Shown here in pieces: positions 16,509 to 24,393 of a stretch of 64,000 nt of DNA. Numbering within the stretch: position 1 is the stretch's first letter; every line of letters begins with the position of its first letter. Below the pieces are notes generated by a model. That model was given only the letters and a program-made list of their open reading frames with translations, was not told the DNA's origin and ran no database searches. The translations under genes were made by a program, and so were the position numbers. This DNA comes from Alicyclobacillus sp. ALC3 (lineage in GTDB: Bacteria > Bacillota > Bacilli > Alicyclobacillales > Alicyclobacillaceae), in the NCBI RefSeq assembly GCF_028751195.1, contig NZ_CP066784.1, positions 2,480,001 through 2,544,000 on the forward strand, read 5' to 3'.

Positions 16509-17255
16509 GCTCAGCTATGTGATCGAAATCGACACATGGAGGGGCGTGCGGTTTGGCTATGTGATCGAAATCGACACATGGCAGGCGGCAAGGCTCGGCT
16601 ATGTGGTCGAAAACGACACATGGAGGGGTCTGCGGCTCGGCTATGTGATCGAAATCGACACATGGAGGGGTCTGCGGCTCGGCTATGTGATCGAAACCGA
16701 CACATGGCAGGCGGCAAGGCTCGGCTATGTGATCGAAATCGACACATGGCAGGCGGTAAGGCTCGGCTATGTGATCGAAACCGACACATAGCAGGCAGCA
16801 AGGCTCGGCTATGTGATCGAAATCGACACATGACGGTGCCTACGGCTCAGCTATGTGATCGAAATCGACACATGACAGGCGGCAAGGCTCGGCTATGTGA
16901 TCGAAATCGACGCATGGCAGGCAGCAAGGCTCGGCTATGTGATCGAAATCGACACATGACAGGCGGCAAGCCTCAGCTATGTGATCGAAATCGACACATG
17001 ACAGGCGGCAAGGCTCGGCTATGTGATCGAAATCGACACATGACAGGCGGCAAGGCTCGGCTATGTGATCGAAATCGACACATGACAGGCGGCAAGGCTC
17101 GGCTATGTGATCGAAATCGACACATAGCAGGCAGCAAGGCTCAGCTATGTGATCGAAATCGACACATAGCAGGCAGCAAGGCTCGGCTATGTGATCGAAA
17201 TCGACACATAGCAGGCAGCAAGGCTCGGCTATGTGATCTAAATCGACATATGACT
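16509..17255. repeat. Exact 42 bp minisatellite, 18 copies
   Basis: The word CTATGTGATCGAAATCGACA begins at 16515, 16557, 16599 and so on to 17229; the first-to-last distance is 714 = 17 x 42, so there is no length change across 18 units. Each unit holds the near-palindrome TGTGATCGAAATCGACACA (arms TGTG-TCGA, one bulged A) and a more variable GGCAGGCGGCAAGGCTCGG linker. Because 42 is divisible by three, long frames open in several registers and both strands (14-residue repeats such as ARLCDRNRHMTGGK); none has a ribosome site or unique sequence, so I treat the array as non-coding. Confidence 0.92.
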
Positions 17256-17346
17256 GGCGCTGACACTTGGCGATGTTATCGCTAGCGACACGGACGGCTC
17301 GAAACTCTCAGATTCTGTGGCAACGTGCGGAACGCAATGTTGAAAA

Positions 17347-17377
17347 TGTCGCGCCTCCCGCGCAGCCATTAGCGACA
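17347..17377. repeat. REP-like imperfect palindrome, copy 2
   Basis: TGTCGC pairs with GCGACA around an inner GCGC stem; it shares CGCGCAGCCATTAGCGACA with copy 1. Confidence 0.65.
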
Positions 17378-17486
17378 AAATCCCCCTCGCGGCGGCAGTC
17401 GCGGCCGGACGCGGGTGCTGCAGCGACGCTGGTGTCGCTACAGGCGGGAGGCCGAACACCGGCACGGCCAATCGCCGACCTCGGCT

Positions 17487-17605
17487 GTTCCATCCGTTCC
17501 ATCCGTTCCATCCGTTTCATCCGTTCCATCCGTTCCATCCGCGTCCTCCGCGTGCCTCCGCATGCCTCCGCGTCCTCCGCGTCCTCCGCGTCCTCCGCAT
17601 GCCTC
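17487..17605. repeat. Nonanucleotide repeats (TTCCATCCG)n and (CGTCCTCCG)n
   Basis: Six copies of a TTCCATCCG-type 9-mer are followed by about eight copies of CGTCCTCCG/CATGCCTCCG-type 9-mers, ending about 10 bases from the stop of the penicillin-binding protein gene. No gene is supported. Confidence 0.85.
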
Positions 17606-17615
17606 TGCGTCCTCC

Positions 17616-19664
17616 CTACCACCACCGGCGCAGCCACGCAGGCAGCGGCGGCATGTGAGAGCCCGGGGCCGGGTCGACCGCTACCTTGTGCAGGGAGCAC
17701 GACTGGGTCGGTTCGGTGCCTGTCAAAAACCAGTCGGTCTCGCGGTTGTGGCAGGCGGGGGTTGCGAGTTCGGCGGTTGCCGGGTCGATCGTTCGCTGCA
17801 CGACGCCACCGGGCGGTGCGTACCAGCCGCTGGGAATGTGCTGTTGCGCCACGCCCATGAACTTCGCCCAGACTGGGCCGGCGAGGTGCGACTCATCCAG
17901 TGTCAGTGCGCGTCCATCGTCGTAGCCGACCCAGACCGCGCAGACGACGCGCGGCGTGTAGCCGACCATCCAGGCGTCGGAGTCCGTGGTGCCCGTTTTC
18001 GCTGCAGCCGGGCCGCGCAGGTAGTGGCGTTCCCCGTAGCCCGTGCCGCCCGGTTGGAAAACGCTCTGCATCAAGTCACTCATTTGGAACGCCGCTTGCG
18101 GCGTTACCACGCGGGTCTTTTTCGGTGTCGTCTGCCACACTTGCGTGGCGTGGGCGTCGCGGACTTCGCTCACCGTGTACGGGTCGACGCGGAAGCCGCC
18201 GTTCGCGAGCGCAGCGTAGGCGGTTGCCATCTGCAAGGGACTGGTCGGAAACACGCCGAGCGCGAGCGACGGGTACGGTTCGAGGGGAGTCGTGATCCCC
18301 ATCTCGCGCGCCGCGCGGACGACCTCGAAGGGGCCAATGTCGAGGTTGGTTGTGACGGCGTACACGTTGTCCGATCGCGCTATTGCTTCGCGCAGGGTCA
18401 GCGGGTGGTGTGCGTAAAAGTCGCCGTAGTCGTGCACCGTGTACTGTTTCTCGCGGTCGTAGATGAACGTGGTCAACTCGCTCTGCACTTCGCGCGACGG
18501 CTGCCAGCCGTGTTCGAGCGCGGCTGTGTACAAAATCGCTTTAAAGGTCGATCCCGGCTGTCTCTCCGCGAACGTCCGGTTGTAGGCGCTAGTCTCGTAG
18601 TCGCGGCCGCCTTGGAGCGCCAAGACGGCGCCGGTCTCAGGGTCGAGCGCGACCACCGCCGCCTGCAAGTGGCTGTTCTTCGGCAGAGTCGTGGCGATGG
18701 CGCGCTCGGCGGCTTCTTGAAGAACGGGATCGAGCGTCGTCACAATCGTCGTGTCACCCTTGTACAAATCCTCGCTTGTCAGGTTGTAGCGGCGCTCTGC
18801 CTCTTCAATCGCGGTCGACGTGAAGTAGGGCGCCTTGACTGGCGGGGTGCGCAGGGTCGACAGGTGCAACGGTTCCCGGTAGGCAGCGACGGCCTCGTTG
18901 CGCGTGATGTAGCCAGCTTTGACCATGCGCATCAAGACGACGTATTGGCGCTCCTTAGCTGCGTGGAAGTCGACAAACGGAGAGTACAGGCCCGGACCGT
19001 TTGGAAGGCCAGCGAGCATTGCGCACTCCGCTAAGTTCAGGTCCTGCACAGGTTTATTGAAGTACAACACGGCCGCTGACCCTGCTCCGTACGCGCCATG
19101 TCCGAAATAGACGACGTTCAAGTACTGTTCGAGGATTGCGTTCTTCGACTCGTGCAGTTCCAACTGCATCGCGAACAACGCTTCTTTAAACTTGCGCGTC
19201 ACGGTCCGGTCCTGATTGAGAAAGAGGTTTTTGGCGAGTTGCTGCGTGATTGTCGAACCGCCTTCTACGATGTGTCCGTGCCGCGCGTCGACGAGCAGCG
19301 CGCGCACCGTCGCTGGCAAGTCGAAGGCGCGGTGTTGGTAGAAGTGCGTGTCTTCGACCGCGATGGTCGCGTGTTGAAGGTCGCTCGGAATGTCGGAGAG
19401 AGACGTTTGTTCGCCGCGGGCCGCCCGTAGGGACCAAACGGCGAGCGTTTTCCCTGACGCCGTCACGACTCTGGTTGGACTCGCGTCATTGGTGGCGGGA
19501 AGCGGAGTTGCGCGCAATACTAGAAGCAGCGCCGTCATACTGCCAAAGCCTGCAACAAGCGGCAGGGCAAAAGCCTTCGCCCAGACGTCGGGTTTACGCC
19601 ACCACGGGCTGCGGTACGTTCCGTCGGCGGCAGGCGCTTCCATCTGGGTCGGCTCGTACGACAT
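17616..19664 (-). CDS. Class A penicillin-binding protein (glycosyltransferase 51 + transpeptidase)
   Basis: A 682-residue bifunctional peptidoglycan synthase anchored by one N-terminal membrane segment (about residues 31-50). GT51 domain: EDTHFYQHRAFD (catalytic Glu, about 104-115), GGSTITQQLAKN (135-146), RKFKEALFAMQLE. Transpeptidase domain: SxxK nucleophile in RQPGSTFK, SDN in AIARSDNVYA, KTGT in AAAKTGTTDSD. The ATG at 19664 is chosen because GAGGAGGG lies before it; an in-frame start 28 codons earlier has no such site. The 40-residue N-tail is cytoplasmic and carries RSPWWRK. It extends cell-wall glycan strands and crosslinks them. It is divergent from speE. Confidence 0.93.
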   Translation of the reverse strand: MSYEPTQMEAPAADGTYRSPWWRKPDVWAKAFALPLVAGFGSMTALLLVLRATPLPATNDASPTRVVTASGKTLAVWSLRAARGEQTSLSDIPSDLQHATIAVEDTHFYQHRAFDLPATVRALLVDARHGHIVEGGSTITQQLAKNLFLNQDRTVTRKFKEALFAMQLELHESKNAILEQYLNVVYFGHGAYGAGSAAVLYFNKPVQDLNLAECAMLAGLPNGPGLYSPFVDFHAAKERQYVVLMRMVKAGYITRNEAVAAYREPLHLSTLRTPPVKAPYFTSTAIEEAERRYNLTSEDLYKGDTTIVTTLDPVLQEAAERAIATTLPKNSHLQAAVVALDPETGAVLALQGGRDYETSAYNRTFAERQPGSTFKAILYTAALEHGWQPSREVQSELTTFIYDREKQYTVHDYGDFYAHHPLTLREAIARSDNVYAVTTNLDIGPFEVVRAAREMGITTPLEPYPSLALGVFPTSPLQMATAYAALANGGFRVDPYTVSEVRDAHATQVWQTTPKKTRVVTPQAAFQMSDLMQSVFQPGGTGYGERHYLRGPAAAKTGTTDSDAWMVGYTPRVVCAVWVGYDDGRALTLDESHLAGPVWAKFMGVAQQHIPSGWYAPPGGVVQRTIDPATAELATPACHNRETDWFLTGTEPTQSCSLHKVAVDPAPGSHMPPLPAWLRRWW

Positions 19665-19802
19665 CCTTCTGGCCCTCCTCATCGCCTCTCGCGCATCCTG
19701 CGAGAGCCGCGCCAGTCTTACTGGCAAAGTCGCCGTTAGTATGCGCACACCCGCTTGTCTCCATGCACTGCGCGTGAATTCGACTGTTTGCCGCCATTCC
19801 TT

Positions 19803-19861
19803 TTGATCATCTGCGCAAACTACCTCTATAATGGGGATGCCCTTGGCCTTGGACCAAGGGC
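19803..19861 (+). promoter_or_regulatory. SigA-type promoter and leader hairpin of speE-speB
   Basis: TTGATC (19803-19808) and a perfect TATAAT (19827-19832) are 18 bases apart. Directly downstream, at or just after the likely start of transcription, GCCCTTGG (19839-19846) and CCAAGGGC (19854-19861) form an 8 bp stem. The stem is about 30 bases before the speE start codon and may affect transcript stability or initial transcription. Confidence 0.7.
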
Positions 19862-19891
19862 GATACGCGACTTAAGGGAGGCGTCCAACCC

Positions 19892-20722
19892 GTGTCAGAT
19901 GCACACTTTTGGTTTACCGAATACCAGAACAATAACCTTTCGATTGGCCTGCGCATTAAGCAAATCATACATAGCGAGAAGACCGACTTTCAGACGCTCG
20001 ATGTCGTCGAAACGGTTGAGTACGGGCGGCTGCTCGTGCTCGACGGCTGTGTCATGACGACGGACAAAGATGAGTTTGTCTACCACGAGATGCTCTCGCA
20101 CGTCCCGATGCACACGCACCCCAACCCGAAGAAGGTGTTGGTTGTGGGCGGCGGTGACGGCGGTGTCATCCGCGAAATTATCAAGCACCCATCCGTTGAG
20201 AAGGCGGTGCTCGCCGAGATTGACGGGCGCGTCATCGAGGCGTCCAAAACCTACTTTCCGCACATCGCGAGCGGTCTGTCCGACCCGAGAGTGGACGTGC
20301 AGGTGACGGACGGGATCAAATACGTGGAAGACCATCCGAACGAGTTCGACATTATCCTCATTGACTCGACAGACCCGATTGGCCCGGCTGTCGGACTCTT
20401 TGCCAAAGACTTCTACCAGAGCGTCCATCGCGCCCTCAAAGACGACGGCATCATGGTCGCGCAGACCGAATCGCCGTTTGCCAATGCGAAGCTGATTAGC
20501 AGCGTCTACAAGGACGTCTCCGAAGTGTTCCCGCAGACGCACCTCTACCTCGCCTTTGTGCCCACCTACCCGACTGGTATGTGGAGTTTTACGATGGGTA
20601 GCAAGAAGTACGACCCGAACGCCGTGACAGAGTGCCGCGTATCCGGTACCAAGTACTACACCAACGCAGTGCACAAGGGAGCGCTCGCGTTGCCGCCGTT
20701 CGTACAGGAGTTGACGCGCTGA
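19892..20722 (+). CDS. speE: Spermidine synthase (polyamine aminopropyltransferase)
   Basis: A 276-residue cytosolic enzyme transferring aminopropyl from decarboxylated S-adenosylmethionine to putrescine. Nucleotide-binding GGGDGG at 86-91 and the catalytic aspartates in LIDSTDP (D158, D161) are intact. The N-terminal beta domain [19 protein letters not shown] and the [18 protein letters not shown] segment are typical of SpeE. A GTG at 19892 follows AAGGGAGGCG. Its stop overlaps the speB start (TGATG), so the two are one operon making putrescine and then spermidine from agmatine. No adenosylmethionine or arginine decarboxylase gene is in the window. Confidence 0.95.
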   Translation: MSDAHFWFTEYQNNNLSIGLRIKQIIHSEKTDFQTLDVVETVEYGRLLVLDGCVMTTDKDEFVYHEMLSHVPMHTHPNPKKVLVVGGGDGGVIREIIKHPSVEKAVLAEIDGRVIEASKTYFPHIASGLSDPRVDVQVTDGIKYVEDHPNEFDIILIDSTDPIGPAVGLFAKDFYQSVHRALKDDGIMVAQTESPFANAKLISSVYKDVSEVFPQTHLYLAFVPTYPTGMWSFTMGSKKYDPNAVTECRVSGTKYYTNAVHKGALALPPFVQELTR

Positions 20723-21615
20723 TGAGCAGTTGGCTTCCTGGCGAAGCGTCTGGACACACGTTCAATCCCGCTTACTCCGGCAACATCTTCATCGGCGCAT
20801 CGCAGGACTTTGCGGGCGCAAAGACCGTGATTTACGGGATGCCGATGGACTGGACGGTGTCGTTTCGCGGCGGCACGCGCCTTGGCCCCACGCGTATCCG
20901 CGAGGTGTCGCTCGGACTTGAGGAGTACAGCCCGTACGTCGACCGCGACTTGTCGGACATCGCGTTCTTCGACGCCGGTGACATCCCGCTCCCGTTTGGC
21001 AACCCGGCGGCGAGCGTGGAGCGTATTTACGACTACGTGGCGACGCTGTTTCGAGCGGGCAAGTTTCCGCTTGGCCTCGGTGGCGAGCACTTGGCGTCCA
21101 TCGGCTCAATCCACGCCGCTTGGGAAGCGCACCCGGACCTGCGCGTCATCCACATCGACGCCCACGCCGACCTGCGCGAGCACTACGAGGGCGAGGAAAA
21201 CTCACACGCGACCGTCATCCGCAAAGTCTGTCGCGGCATCGGGCCAGAGCGGGTGTATCAGTTCGGGATTCGCTCGGGCAGCCGCGAAGAGTGGGCGTAC
21301 GCCCGCGCCAACACGCACTTCCACCCGTTCGATGTCGTCGAGCCGCTGAAGAAGGTTCTGCCGGAACTGCGCGGTGTGCCTGTCTACGTGACGTGGGACA
21401 TCGATGTGTTTGATCCCGCTGACGCCCCTGGCACCGGCACCGCGGAAGCTGGCGGTATCACGTCGCGCGAAGGTCTGGCGGCGATGGAACTGCTGCGCGA
21501 GCTGCAGGTCGTCGGCTTCGACCTGGTCGAGGTCTCGCCACCGCTCGACCCGTCGGAACAAACGCCTATCTTGGCCGCGAAGCTGGTGCGTGAAGCGCTG
21601 CTGTCGTTCACGTGA
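20722..21615 (+). CDS. speB: Agmatinase (ureohydrolase)
   Basis: A 297-residue Mn-dependent ureohydrolase converting agmatine to putrescine and urea. Metal ligands are visible: H123 in GLGGEH, D146/H148/D150 in HIDAHAD, and D226/D228 in TWDIDVFDP; the following GTGTAEAGGI is the third family signature. The start is an ATG overlapping the speE stop by one base. Its own stop overlaps the next start codon (GTGA), so three genes are coupled. Confidence 0.95.
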   Translation: MSSWLPGEASGHTFNPAYSGNIFIGASQDFAGAKTVIYGMPMDWTVSFRGGTRLGPTRIREVSLGLEEYSPYVDRDLSDIAFFDAGDIPLPFGNPAASVERIYDYVATLFRAGKFPLGLGGEHLASIGSIHAAWEAHPDLRVIHIDAHADLREHYEGEENSHATVIRKVCRGIGPERVYQFGIRSGSREEWAYARANTHFHPFDVVEPLKKVLPELRGVPVYVTWDIDVFDPADAPGTGTAEAGGITSREGLAAMELLRELQVVGFDLVEVSPPLDPSEQTPILAAKLVREALLSFT

Positions 21616-21989
21616 CGTCCCGCCGGGCGGAGCCGAAACGCGACAGCACCAGCAACGCTGACGCGCGCGACGGCCTCGCCCTGCGTAACTTGATGGAAGC
21701 GATGCGCTACGAAGTTGCGCAGGAACTGGGCGGACCTGGCGCCGCAGAGGGTCAATTTGGCGACTGGACCACCGCGCAGAGTGGGCGGTTTGGTGCGATC
21801 CTCTACAAGCGTGCGAAAGCTCTGCTGGCGGCGCAGGGACAGAGCGGTGCAGCGGCGAAGTATGAGACAAGCGAGGCGTTGGTGCCGGAAAACGGGCGGG
21901 ATCTGACGGAGGATTCTGTGCCGAAAAATCGGCGATCGCCAAAAAATCGGCACAAGGGGAACCCCCATGCCAAGCAAAGAGGTCAATGA
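21612..21989 (+). CDS. Diverged alpha/beta-type small acid-soluble spore protein-like protein
   Basis: A 125-residue protein whose GTG overlaps the speB stop. Residues about 25-75 follow the alpha/beta SASP pattern: LMEAMRYEVAQELG aligns with the conserved MKYEIAxEFG (the germination-protease site region), and WTTAQSGRFGAILYKRAKALLAAQ with the second helix (TxRxNGxVGGxxxKRLV). Normal SASPs are 60-90 residues and keep NGSVGG; here it is QSGRFGA, and there is a basic C-terminal tail (PKNRRSPKNRHKGNPHAKQ). It may bind DNA in the spore or have taken another role. Its end overlaps the regulator start by 23 bases, which ties it to the same operon. The resemblance was judged by eye. Confidence 0.6.
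   Translation: MTSRRAEPKRDSTSNADARDGLALRNLMEAMRYEVAQELGGPGAAEGQFGDWTTAQSGRFGAILYKRAKALLAAQGQSGAAAKYETSEALVPENGRDLTEDSVPKNRRSPKNRHKGNPHAKQRGQ
21918..21953 (+). promoter_or_regulatory. Inverted repeat just upstream of the regulator start
   Basis: GTGCCGA (21918-21924) and TCGGCAC (21947-21953) are perfect arms, with two CGAAAAATCGG-like inner repeats. It ends 13 bases before the ATG of the sigma-54 activator, so an RNA hairpin could limit its translation, or the site could be an operator. It lies within the coding tail of the SASP-like gene. Confidence 0.5.
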
Positions 21990-23631
21990 GCAGTGGCTCA
22001 CCGCCATTCTTGACACCATCGATGAAGGCATCCACGCGGTCGACATTGACGGTGTGACCATCTTCTACAACGGAGCGGCCGCCCGGATGGACGGCTTGTC
22101 GGCTGCGGACGTGATTGGTCGTCACGTCCTTTCGGTGTTTCCTTCGCTGGGGCAGAACACAAGCACGCTGTTGCAAGTGCTGCGCACCGGCCAGAGCATT
22201 CACAATCAGCCGCAGACGTACACCAATTTCCTCGGCGTCACGGTGCACACCGTGAACGCCACGTTGCCCATCCGCGTTGATGGGCAGGTCGTTGGAGCAC
22301 TTGAGATCGCGAAGGACCTCACGCAGGTTCGCCGCCTCTCCGATCAAGTCCTCGCCCTCCAAGCGGAGGTTCTCGGTGGTGCGCGCAAGCCGCGCCGCCG
22401 CGGCCAACCGGACACCACGTCGCACATTGCCAGCTACACGTTTTCCGATATTTTGACGCGCGACCCGCGGATGGAAGACGTCAAGAGTCGGGCAGCGCGC
22501 GCAGCGCGCACTGCATCCCCCATCCTCGTCTACGGCGAGACCGGCACCGGTAAAGAGCTGCTCGTGCAGGCAATCCACAACGCCAGCCCGCGTCGCGAAG
22601 CGCCATTTCTCGCGCTGAACTGCGCCGCGCTGCCGGGGACGCTGCTCGAAGGCATTCTTTTCGGCACGGTGCGTGGGAGCTTTACGGGATCGGAAGACAG
22701 ACCGGGCATGTTTGAACTCGCAGACGGCGGTTCGCTGTTTCTAGACGAAATCCAGTCGATGCCGCTCGAACTGCAAGCGAAGCTGCTCCGCGTGCTGCAG
22801 GAGGGCGAGGTCATGCGCGTTGGCGACACGCGTGTGCGCAAGCTCGATGTCCGCGTGATCGCGGCGATGAACCAGACTCCGGAGTCCGCCGTCGACGACG
22901 GCACCCTTCGACGCGACTTGTACTACCGCGTCAACGTCGTCCGCCTCGACATTCCCCCGCTACGTGCGCGCCGCGGTGACATGGGTCTGCTGACCGAGCG
23001 TTTCATTACCAAGTGGAACGCTCGCTTCGCGAGCGAAGTGACAGGTATCACGCCGCGCGTTGCGCACCTCTTTGCAGAGTACTCGTGGCCCGGCAATGTG
23101 CGCGAACTCGAAAACGCCATCGAGGCGGCGATGAACCTCGTGTCGTTCGGCGACATCGACGGCGACGCCTTGCCGGCTCACCTGCGTGAGCGGCTGGAGG
23201 CGGACGCCGACGCCGATGCCTTCGGTGCGACGGCCTTCGGTGCGGCGGCAGGCGGCGGTGGCGACGGCGGGGACGAGCTGCGTCGCGCGGCGGCCTTTGG
23301 TGCGGCGGTGGCAGGCGGCGGTGGCGGGCTGGGTCGCGCGGCGGTGGGACGCGAGTGGGTGCCCTGGCTGGCGGAAACTGGCCTTGACGCGCTGTGGACT
23401 GGGCTTGGGGACGCAGCGGTAGGGGAGAAAGAAGGTCTGGCGGCACAAGGACTCGGCGGGCAAGGACTTAACGCGGCCGTACCAGCTTGGCCGAGCGTGC
23501 AGACCGCGATCGAGCGCGTCATCATCGAACGCGCCCTCATCGCCGTTGGCGGCAACGTGGCCCAGGCAGCAAAGAAACTCGGCCTGCCGCGCCAGACCCT
23601 GCAGTACCGCATGCAGCAGCATGGGTTGTAG
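21967..23631 (+). CDS. Sigma-54-dependent transcriptional activator (PAS, AAA+, Fis HTH)
   Basis: A 554-residue RocR-like enhancer-binding protein. A PAS domain (about 10-125, IDEGIHAVDIDGVTIFYNGAAARMDG) probably senses a small molecule. The AAA+ domain (about 160-400) has Walker A GETGTGKE, the sigma-54 contact loop as GSFTGS instead of GAFTGA, Walker B GGSLFLDEIQSM and the arginine finger region LRRDLYYRVNVV. A C-terminal Fis-type HTH (GGNVAQAAKKLGLPRQTLQYRM) binds DNA. Between them, about residues 410-500, lies an Ala/Gly-rich insert (AFGATAFGAAAGGGG and similar) not normal for the family. It precedes a sigma-54 promoter and the lysine-degradation genes, its likely targets. Confidence 0.92.
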   Translation: MPSKEVNEQWLTAILDTIDEGIHAVDIDGVTIFYNGAAARMDGLSAADVIGRHVLSVFPSLGQNTSTLLQVLRTGQSIHNQPQTYTNFLGVTVHTVNATLPIRVDGQVVGALEIAKDLTQVRRLSDQVLALQAEVLGGARKPRRRGQPDTTSHIASYTFSDILTRDPRMEDVKSRAARAARTASPILVYGETGTGKELLVQAIHNASPRREAPFLALNCAALPGTLLEGILFGTVRGSFTGSEDRPGMFELADGGSLFLDEIQSMPLELQAKLLRVLQEGEVMRVGDTRVRKLDVRVIAAMNQTPESAVDDGTLRRDLYYRVNVVRLDIPPLRARRGDMGLLTERFITKWNARFASEVTGITPRVAHLFAEYSWPGNVRELENAIEAAMNLVSFGDIDGDALPAHLRERLEADADADAFGATAFGAAAGGGGDGGDELRRAAAFGAAVAGGGGGLGRAAVGREWVPWLAETGLDALWTGLGDAAVGEKEGLAAQGLGGQGLNAAVPAWPSVQTAIERVIIERALIAVGGNVAQAAKKLGLPRQTLQYRMQQHGL

Positions 23632-23689
23632 TGGGAAGTCGATGGGCGTTGCATAGGGGCCTTGGCGCCTCGGAGGCTGAGTTGTCTTC

Positions 23690-24231
23690 GGCCATATTGG
23701 CGGTAATGGACTCATAGCGCCAATATGGCGCTACCGAATGTGTGATAGCGCCATTTTGGCGCTATTTGGCCCAACTAGACTCCAATAGCGCCAAATTGGC
23801 GCTATGCTGGGGCAAGTGGCGAGAGATTGCGCCATTATGGCGCTAAGCATGGGAGATTTGACTCGGTAGCGCCATTATGGCGCTATACCCACCTGCAATA
23901 GCGCCATAATGGCCGTATAGCTTATCGCTACGCGTGGTTTGCGCCAATTTGGCGCTATCAGATGTTAGCCACCTATTGATAGCGCCATATTGGCGTTATC
24001 CTGCTCGGCATGGGTCGAATAGCGCCATATTGGCGCTATTCAGGCCGACCTTTGCGCCAAATTGGCGGTAACTACCCGATAGCGCCATTCTGGCCGTACG
24101 AAGCGGTCGATCCCGGTGGTTAGCCACGACCTTTGCGCCAAATTGGCGGTAACTACCCGATAGCGCCATTCTGGCCGTACGAAGCGGTCGATCCCGGCGG
24201 TTAGCCCCGACCTCTGCGCCAAATTGGCGGT
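23690..24231. repeat. Dispersed TAGCGCCA-N3-TGGCGCTA palindromes and an 81 bp direct repeat
   Basis: About a dozen palindromes TAGCGCCA-(TAA, ATA, TTT, AAA)-TGGCGCTA lie 20-50 bases apart with unrelated linkers. At the right end, an ~81 bp unit (TTGCGCCAAATTGGCGGTAA ... GAAGCGGTCGATCCCGG) is repeated from about 24049 and 24130, with a partial third copy at about 24210. The palindrome is the one that builds the minisatellite at 12.6-13.1 kb. The array lies 100-600 bases upstream of the sigma-54 promoter, within reach as enhancer sites. Confidence 0.85.
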
Positions 24232-24331
24232 ATGGCCGCTTCGGCCGCCGCACCCCCACATCCCCCCGCCGCCACATCACCCCCCACCACACCTCCGACA
24301 ACACGCCCTTCCTTCACAATCCAATTGGTCT

Positions 24332-24347
24332 TGGCATGGTTCTTGCA
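24332..24347 (+). promoter_or_regulatory. Sigma-54 (-24/-12) promoter of kdd
   Basis: TGGCATG-GTTC-TTGCA matches the consensus TGGCACG-N4-TTGCA at every position but one, with GG and GC correctly spaced. It is 46 bases upstream of the kdd start codon and downstream of the gene for a sigma-54 activator. Confidence 0.88.
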
Positions 24348-24393
24348 TTATCTCTTCGTGAGAAGGTCTGCTCTACCGCGAGGAGGTTTTGAC

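Noticed and set aside
16509..17255. CRISPR array or a coding tandem-repeat protein (263 and 144 codon frames)
   Set aside because: Both the palindrome and the linker are repeated, so there are no unique spacers, and no cas genes are near. Frames stay open in several registers and on both strands only because the period is a multiple of three, and no ribosome site or unique flanking domain exists.
22960..23715. 251-codon and 158-codon minus-strand frames
   Set aside because: Antisense to the low-complexity linker of the sigma-54 activator; Arg/Pro-rich shadow frames typical of GC-rich DNA.
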